From Cupriavidus sp. (GTDB lineage: Bacteria; Pseudomonadota; Gammaproteobacteria; Burkholderiales; Burkholderiaceae), in assembly GCA_013362725.1 (NCBI GenBank), contig JABFVP010000010.1, positions 1 to 12,725 on the forward strand: 12,725 nt of DNA, in the 5' to 3' direction. The notes under the pieces are model-generated. The model was given only the letters and a program-made list of their open reading frames with translations. It was not told where the DNA came from and made no database searches. Positions 8,020 through 12,725 of this stretch are shown piece after piece (the first letter of the stretch is position 1; each line of letters begins with the position of its first letter). The position numbers were made by a program, and so were the translations under genes.

Positions 8020-9111
8020 TTAGTCTTGTGAGGGTTGGGACCCGGCGGCCTGGCCGCGCAGGCGGCGTTCCAGCGCCACCACCCGTTCGCGCAGCTTGCT
8101 CAGGCCGCGCACGATGGCTGCGTTGCGCTCCCACTCCCCGTGCGGCAGGAACGGGAACACGCTGGTGAAATGGCCGCCGGGCTTGGTAATGGATTTGGTG
8201 ATCGAGGTGCCGCCCGACACCGTGGTGCGGTCGGCAATGGTCAGGTGGCCGGCAAAGTTGGCGGCGCCGCCGATCACGCAGAAGCGGCCGATGCGGGTGC
8301 TGCCCGACACCGCGGCGCAACCGGCGATGACCGTGTGCGCGCCGACCCGCACGTTGTGCGCGATCTGGACCTGGTTGTCGATCTTGCAGCCGTCCTCGAT
8401 CACGGTGTCGGCCATGGCGCCGCGGTCGATCGCGGTATTGGCGCCGACCTCGACGTCCTGGCCCAGCACCGCGCGCCCGGTCTGCGGGATCTTCACGTAT
8501 TCCACGCCGGTCGCGCTGATGTCCGGCGCGAAGCCGAAGCCGTCGGCACCGATCACCACGCCGCTGTGCAGGATGGCGCGGGCGCCGACCACGCAGCGGT
8601 GGTAGACCGAGACATTGGCGTAGAGCAGCGCATCGTCGCCGATCTCGGCGTGCGCGCCGACATAGCCGTTGGCCAGGATGCGCACGCGCTCGCCCAGGCG
8701 CGCGCCGGCTTCGATGACCACGTTGGGGCCGATGTAGCACGAGGCCGGCACTACCGCGTCAGGCGCCACCGTGGCGCGCGCGTCGATGCCGGTGCGCGCG
8801 TCGGTATTGGCGGCGCGGTCGAAACGCTGCGCCACGCGGGCGAAGCATACGTAGGGATTGCGTGCCACCAGCCAGTTGCGGCCGTCGGCCTTGCCTTCGG
8901 CGCGCACGCGCTCGAGGTCGGCGGCCGAGACGATCACGGCGCCGGCCTTGGCATCCAGCGCCTGCTGCAGGTCGAGCGGATTGGACAGGAACGAGAGCTC
9001 GCCCGGTCCGGCCTGGTCCAGGGGGGCCAGGCCGGTGATCGCCAGGTCGGGGTCACCCACAACCTGCGCGCCGTTCTCGGTGGCGAGCTGACCCAGTGTG
9101 GGTGTCTGCAT
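8020..9111 (-). CDS. lpxD: UDP-3-O-acylglucosamine N-acyltransferase
   Basis: Adds the N-linked 3-hydroxyacyl chain to UDP-3-O-acylglucosamine, the third step of lipid A synthesis. 363 aa. The N-terminal uridine-binding domain (about 1-100) contains GELSFLSNP (37-45). The left-handed beta helix of hexapeptide repeats spans about 108-315. DNQVQIAHNVRVG (245-257) gives the catalytic His252 (E. coli His239). The C-terminal helix (about 325-352, WERNAAIVRGLSKLRERVVALERRL) is charged and probably packs at the trimer axis. The last ten or so residues are polar and look disordered. The ATG at 9109-9111 has an AGGAAG ribosome site; directly ahead of it is a pyrimidine-rich stretch with short repeats. 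Confidence 0.97.
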   Translation of the reverse strand: MQTPTLGQLATENGAQVVGDPDLAITGLAPLDQAGPGELSFLSNPLDLQQALDAKAGAVIVSAADLERVRAEGKADGRNWLVARNPYVCFARVAQRFDRAANTDARTGIDARATVAPDAVVPASCYIGPNVVIEAGARLGERVRILANGYVGAHAEIGDDALLYANVSVYHRCVVGARAILHSGVVIGADGFGFAPDISATGVEYVKIPQTGRAVLGQDVEVGANTAIDRGAMADTVIEDGCKIDNQVQIAHNVRVGAHTVIAGCAAVSGSTRIGRFCVIGGAANFAGHLTIADRTTVSGGTSITKSITKPGGHFTSVFPFLPHGEWERNAAIVRGLSKLRERVVALERRLRGQAAGSQPSQD

Positions 9112-9133
9112 GGCGGTACTTCCTGATGAAAGA

Positions 9134-9153
9134 ACGAACGAAGGGACGAACGA
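9134..9153. repeat. Short direct repeat in the skp-lpxD spacer
   Basis: ACGAACGA occurs at 9134-9141 and again at 9146-9153, with a 12-nt period. On the transcribed strand this makes a pyrimidine-rich run of TTCGT units just before the lpxD ribosome site. It may be slippage-derived spacer; no function can be shown. Confidence 0.45.
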
Positions 9154-9168
9154 TGAAGCGGCGTCGGC

Positions 9169-9696
9169 TTACCTGCCGCCGGCGTTCAGCACCATCATCA
9201 CGTCGTCGGTGATATCGATGCGCGGATTCACGTACACCGCTTCCTGCACGATCAGGTCGTACTTGCGCTGTTCGGCGAGCTGGCGGATCACGCGGTTGGC
9301 GCGCTCCAGCACCTGCGCCAGTTCCTCGTTGCGGCGCTGGTTCAGGTCCTCGCGGAATTCGCGCTGCTTGCGCTGGAACTCGCGGTCCAGGTCGGCCACT
9401 TCGCGCTGGCGGCGCTGGCGGTCGGAATCGGCCAGCACGGCCGTGTCCTTGTCCAGCTTGTCGGCCATGCCCTTGATCTTCTGGGCCATGTCCTGCAGCT
9501 CGCGGTCGCGCTTGGAGAACTCCTGCTCCAGCTTGACCTGGGCCGCCTTGGCCGGCTGCGAATCGCGCAGGATGCGCTCGGAATTGACCGCGGCGATGCG
9601 CGCTTCCTGGGCCGAGGCCGGCAGCGCGGCACAGATTGCCGCGGTGGCGAGCGCGGCGGCGCCCAGGGACTTGACCAGTTTGGATGTTGTAGTCAT
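9169..9696 (-). CDS. skp: Periplasmic chaperone Skp/OmpH family
   Basis: Binds unfolded outer-membrane proteins in the periplasm and delivers them toward the BAM complex. 175 aa. A clear signal peptide has basic residues at 6 and 9, a hydrophobic Ala/Leu core, and likely cleavage after ALPASA (residue 29). The mature part begins with RIAAVNSERILRDS, typical of the family, and then is almost wholly charged coiled-coil-like helix (about 50-140, rich in Gln, Arg, Lys, Glu), matching Skp's tentacles. The C-terminal strand VYVNPRIDITDDVMMVLN closes the body. The ATG at 9694-9696 follows AAAAGGAT, 22 nt after the bamA stop. Its partner is the adjacent bamA product. Confidence 0.94.
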   Translation of the reverse strand: MTTTSKLVKSLGAAALATAAICAALPASAQEARIAAVNSERILRDSQPAKAAQVKLEQEFSKRDRELQDMAQKIKGMADKLDKDTAVLADSDRQRRQREVADLDREFQRKQREFREDLNQRRNEELAQVLERANRVIRQLAEQRKYDLIVQEAVYVNPRIDITDDVMMVLNAGGR

Positions 9697-9718
9697 GAAA
9701 ACAGATCCTTTTACAGAA

Positions 9719-12028
9719 TCAGAATGCCGTGCCGATCTGGAACTGGAAACGCTGGACCTTGTCGTTGTCGTCGCGCTTGAGCGGGAAGCCCATACTGATC
9801 TTCAGCGGCCCGATCGGCGACAACCACGACATGCCGAAGCCGGTCGAGTACTTCAGCTCGCTGAAGCTGATCGGCTGGCCTTCCTGGTAGACGTTACCGA
9901 AGTCAAAGAACGTGAACAGTCGCAGCGTGCGGTCCACGCCCGAGCCCGGCAGCGGGAAAATGAACTCGACGTTGCCGATCATCTTGGAGGCGCCGCCCAC
10001 CGGGTTGCCGTTCTGGTCCTTCGGGCCCAGCGTGCTGGTCTGGTAGCCGCGCACCGAGCCGATACCACCGGCGTAGAAGTACTTGAACACCGGGAACGGC
10101 GTGTTGCCGTAGCCGTGGCCGTAGGCCACTTCGCCGTTCAGTGCCAGCGTGAAGGCCTTCGAAATCGGGTAGAAGTACTGCTGCTGCACGCTGGCGCGGT
10201 AGTACTGCGTATCGCCGCCCGGCAGGCCGACTTCCAGGTTGGCCTGGGTGTACGGGCCCTTGGTCGGGACCAGCGCGCTGTCGCGGCGGTCGCGCGCCCA
10301 GCCGATCGTGAACGGGAAGTTGTTGATGCCGTCGCCCGAACTCTTGCCGATCTTCCTGAGCCAGTCGGTGTACTGGGTCGGCGTATTGACCGACGTGTAC
10401 ACCTGGGTGCGTTCATAGCCGATGCCGAAGAACACAGTATCGACTTCCGAGAACGGCACGCCGAACTTGAAGCCGCCGCCGGCCGAGACGATCTTGTAGT
10501 CCTGGTCGCCGGTGTAGTACAGCGGACGCGAGGTACGGTAGTAAATATCGGTCGAGCGGCTGATGCCGTCCACCGTGAAATACGGGTCGTACTGCGTCAG
10601 CGCAATGGTACGGAACGACTTGGCGGTGTTCACGTCCAGGCCCAGGCTGGTACCCGAGCCGAACACATTGTCCTGGCGCAGGCCGGCCTGCAGCACCAGC
10701 TTGTCGGTGGACGAGAAACCCACGCCCAGGCTGATCTGGCCGGTCGGTTTTTCAGTCACGTTGACATTCACATCGACCTGGTCGGGCGCGCCGGGCACGT
10801 CCTCGGTGGTGATGTTGGTGTCGGTGAAGTAGCCGGTGCGGTTGATACGCGCCTGCGACTGCTGCAGCTTTTCGCTGTCGAACCACGAGCTTTCCATCTG
10901 GCGCATCTCGCGCCGCACCACTTCGTCGCGGGTCTTGCTGTTGCCGACCACGTTGACGCGGCGCACGTAGACGCGGCGGCCCGGATCGACCATCAGGGTC
11001 AGCGCGACTTCACGCTTTTCCTTGTCGATCTGCGGTTGCGGGTTGATGGTGGTGAACGCGTAGCCATAAGTGCCGAGCAGGTCGGTAATGGCCTTGGTGC
11101 TCTGAGTCAGCTTCTCGGACGAGAAAATATCGCCCTTCTTCAGCTGCAGCAGCTTTTCCATTTCATCCTGCTTGCCCAGCAGCTCGCCCGCCAGGCGCAC
11201 GTCGGAAACCTTGTACTGCTCGCCTTCCTTGATGTTCAGCGTCAGGAAGATGTCTTTCTTGTCGGGCGTGATCGAGACCTGGGTCGATTCGATGGCGAAT
11301 TCCAGGTAGCCGCGGTTCAGGTAGTACGAGCGCAGCGCTTCCAGGTCGGCGGTCAGCTTCTGCTTCGAGTACAGGTCATTCTTGGTGTACCACGACAGCC
11401 AGTTGGGCGTGGACAGCTGCATCTCGTCGCGCAGCGTGCTTTCCTTGAACGCCTTGTTGCCGACGATATTGATCTGGCGGATCTTGGCGACCGGGCCCTC
11501 GTCGACGTTGAACACCACCGAGACGCGGTTGCGGTCCACCGGCGTGATCGTGGTCTGCACGTCGGCGGCATAGTAGCCGCGCGCGACGTACTGGCGCTTG
11601 AGCTCTTGCTCGGCCTTGTCGATCAGCGCCTTGTCGTAATAGCGGGCCTCGGCCACGCCGACCGCGCGCAGCGAGCGGCGCAGCGTGTCCTTGTCGAATT
11701 CCTTGATGCCGACGAACTCGAGCTGCGAGATTGCCGGGCGTTCCTCGACCTGCACCACCAGCACGCCTTCCTCGGCGCGGATCTGCACGTCCTTGAAGAA
11801 GCCGGTATTGTAGAGGGCACGGATGGCATCGGCGCCCTTGTCATCGGTGAAGGTTTCACCGACGCGCACCGGCAGGTAGCCAAACACGGTACCCGGTTCG
11901 ACGCGTTGCAGTCCCTCAACGCGGATGTCCCTGACGACGAACGGATCGGCAGCCCAGCCCGCCGGGCTCCAGGCTGCAATAACGGCACTCGCCAGCAAGC
12001 CCAGCGAAATGCGCTTATGTCTGATCAA
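9719..12028 (-). CDS. bamA: Outer membrane protein assembly factor BamA
   Basis: Central Omp85-family subunit of the BAM complex, which folds beta-barrel proteins into the outer membrane. From the proposed TTG start it has 769 aa. The signal peptide IRHKRISLGLLASAVIAAW... is cleaved after about residue 26 (GWA/ADPF). Five POTRA domains span roughly 27-425, and a 16-strand barrel ends in the outer-membrane signature phenylalanine (FQIGTAF). The loop 6 motif VRGY is at 659-662 (E. coli VRGF, Arg661). An in-frame ATG at 12052 would add eight residues, but it has no good ribosome site, while the TTG follows AAAGAGGGGA. Two TCA codons in those eight contrast with none in the rest of the gene, as the unbroken antisense frame shows. 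Confidence 0.96.
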   Translation of the reverse strand: MIRHKRISLGLLASAVIAAWSPAGWAADPFVVRDIRVEGLQRVEPGTVFGYLPVRVGETFTDDKGADAIRALYNTGFFKDVQIRAEEGVLVVQVEERPAISQLEFVGIKEFDKDTLRRSLRAVGVAEARYYDKALIDKAEQELKRQYVARGYYAADVQTTITPVDRNRVSVVFNVDEGPVAKIRQINIVGNKAFKESTLRDEMQLSTPNWLSWYTKNDLYSKQKLTADLEALRSYYLNRGYLEFAIESTQVSITPDKKDIFLTLNIKEGEQYKVSDVRLAGELLGKQDEMEKLLQLKKGDIFSSEKLTQSTKAITDLLGTYGYAFTTINPQPQIDKEKREVALTLMVDPGRRVYVRRVNVVGNSKTRDEVVRREMRQMESSWFDSEKLQQSQARINRTGYFTDTNITTEDVPGAPDQVDVNVNVTEKPTGQISLGVGFSSTDKLVLQAGLRQDNVFGSGTSLGLDVNTAKSFRTIALTQYDPYFTVDGISRSTDIYYRTSRPLYYTGDQDYKIVSAGGGFKFGVPFSEVDTVFFGIGYERTQVYTSVNTPTQYTDWLRKIGKSSGDGINNFPFTIGWARDRRDSALVPTKGPYTQANLEVGLPGGDTQYYRASVQQQYFYPISKAFTLALNGEVAYGHGYGNTPFPVFKYFYAGGIGSVRGYQTSTLGPKDQNGNPVGGASKMIGNVEFIFPLPGSGVDRTLRLFTFFDFGNVYQEGQPISFSELKYSTGFGMSWLSPIGPLKISMGFPLKRDDNDKVQRFQFQIGTAF

Positions 12029-12034
12029 TGTTGA

Positions 12035-12044
12035 TCCCCTCTTT
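12035..12044 (-). promoter_or_regulatory. Ribosome binding site deciding the bamA TTG start
   Basis: On the minus strand AAAGAGGGGA ends 6 nt before the TTG at 12028-12026. It is the strongest Shine-Dalgarno-like sequence near this start. It lies inside the extra codons that an ATG start at 12052 would use. Confidence 0.65.
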
Positions 12045-12111
12045 GATTCCATCCAGGATTGCGCTCCGATGCCTCATTGGACTGCGCCTGGCAAATGGCG
12101 TCCCCGGCGAC

Positions 12112-12127
12112 GGTGTCCGACGACACC
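12112..12127. repeat. Small inverted repeat in the rseP-bamA spacer
   Basis: GGTGTC (12112-12117) and GACACC (12122-12127) form a perfect 6-bp stem with a 4-nt loop. No T tract follows on either strand, so it is not a terminator. It could be an mRNA stem in the bamA leader. I saw no clear promoter in this spacer of about 120 bp. Confidence 0.4.
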
Positions 12128-12152
12128 ACCACCTCCTTGCCGACACACGTTT

Positions 12153-12725
12153 CTAGCCGTTCGCCAGAAACATTCGGCTGACGTCATTGAACAAAGCGAG
12201 CGAAGTCAGGAGCAAGATGCAGGCGATGCCAACCTTCTGCAGCATTGCCTGCCAGTGGTCTGGGACGGGCCGGCCAGTCAAAAATTCCACGCAATAATAC
12301 AGCAAATGCCCCCCATCCAGAACCGGAATGGGTAACAAATTGAGTACGCCAAGACTAACGCTGACCAGAGCCAGGAAGCTGACAAAGGCCTGTATGCCGA
12401 GGTTTGCGGCACGTCCGGCGTAGTCGGCGACGGTCAGCGGACCGCTCAGGTTCTGCAGCGAAGCCTGCCCCACCAGCATCTTGCCCAGCAGCTTGAGCGA
12501 CAGCGCGCTGGTGTCCCAGACCTGCCCCACCGCACGTGCCAGCGCCTGGTCCGGCCGATAGCGCACGGTCTCCATCTGCACCGCCTGGCTCAGCGCCGCG
12601 CCCAGCTTGCCCGCGGGCGCCGGCGCGCTGGCGCTGGCATCCGTGGCGCCCGCGCGCGCCGCGGCGGTGTCGAGCGTGACCGGCACGTCCAGGCGCTGGC
12701 CGTCGCGTTCGATGCCCAGCGTCAC
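12153..12725 (-). CDS. rseP: RseP-type site-2 zinc metalloprotease, C-terminal part
   Basis: The gene runs off the right edge; 190 codons to the stop are present. The GTG at the very end is internal, not a start. The first residues (VTLGIERDGQRL) look like the end of a periplasmic PDZ domain. A linker rich in Ala follows, then membrane segments. NLLPIPVLDGGHLLYY carries the conserved LDG motif, whose aspartate is the third zinc ligand; the HExxH part lies outside the window. The last helix, ACILLLTSLALFNDVSRMF, is typical of RseP. RseP cleaves the anti-sigma factor RseA and releases sigma E, and also clears signal peptide remnants. Its place just before bamA is conserved in many proteobacteria. 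Confidence 0.95.
   Translation of the reverse strand: MTLGIERDGQRLDVPVTLDTAAARAGATDASASAPAPAGKLGAALSQAVQMETVRYRPDQALARAVGQVWDTSALSLKLLGKMLVGQASLQNLSGPLTVADYAGRAANLGIQAFVSFLALVSVSLGVLNLLPIPVLDGGHLLYYCVEFLTGRPVPDHWQAMLQKVGIACILLLTSLALFNDVSRMFLANG

Noticed and set aside
7475..8740. A 421-codon minus-strand frame across fabZ and lpxD
   Set aside because: Out of frame with both genes; the Arg/Gly-rich translation is a frameshift shadow.
8100..8800. Internal periodic repeats in lpxD (and likewise lpxA)
   Set aside because: They are the hexapeptide repeats of the left-handed beta helix, a protein-level pattern and not a DNA repeat element or array.
8035..9126. A 363-codon frame opposite lpxD
   Set aside because: Exact codon-aligned shadow of lpxD, of the same length by coincidence of bias.
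9098..12034. A 978-codon open frame on the plus strand opposite bamA and skp
   Set aside because: Over bamA it shares codon boundaries with the sense gene, so it stays open merely because TTA, CTA and TCA codons are absent from this G+C-rich gene. Its product is a low-complexity His/Arg/Asp/Ala-rich string with no family features.

Overview
The window reads as ordinary chromosomal core DNA of a high-GC betaproteobacterium. Gene order and protein sequences fit Burkholderiaceae, most like Cupriavidus/Ralstonia; this is inference from recognition, not a database match. Codon use is uniformly G/C-rich, and I see no mobile element, tRNA, rRNA, CRISPR array or sign of recent transfer.

Region 1 (1-2608, minus strand): the first codons of an NfeD-type membrane protein, an intrinsic terminator, then ppsA (phosphoenolpyruvate synthase). 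Region 2 (2609-2900): a divergent intergenic stretch carrying an unusually symmetric set of repeats and a credible sigma70-type promoter for the next gene. Region 3 (2901-3855, plus strand): ppsR, the bifunctional kinase/pyrophosphorylase that switches PEP synthase off and on, ending in a terminator that can work in both directions. ppsA and ppsR are thus a divergently transcribed enzyme and its regulator.

Region 4 (3887-12725, minus strand): a compact envelope-biogenesis operon. In transcription order it runs rseP (3' part only), bamA, skp/ompH, lpxD, fabZ, lpxA, lpxB, rnhB and a SpoU/TrmH-family RNA methyltransferase. Gaps are short: 12 nt between lpxD and fabZ, 12 nt between lpxA and lpxB, a 1-nt stop/start overlap between lpxB and rnhB, and a 4-nt GTGA overlap between rnhB and the methyltransferase. 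The genes join outer-membrane protein assembly (BamA, Skp), the early lipid A pathway (LpxA, LpxD, LpxB), the fatty-acid dehydratase that shares the 3-hydroxyacyl-ACP pool with LpxA/LpxD (FabZ), and the RseP intramembrane protease. The last two genes serve nucleic-acid maintenance and RNA modification.

I did not find a convincing new system. The best leads are the repeat architecture between ppsA and ppsR, two start-codon corrections (bamA from TTG at 12028, ppsR from ATG at 2901), and G+C-rich hairpins stacked just upstream of both intrinsic terminators. The very long open frames opposite ppsA, bamA, lpxA, lpxB and lpxD are codon-bias shadows.
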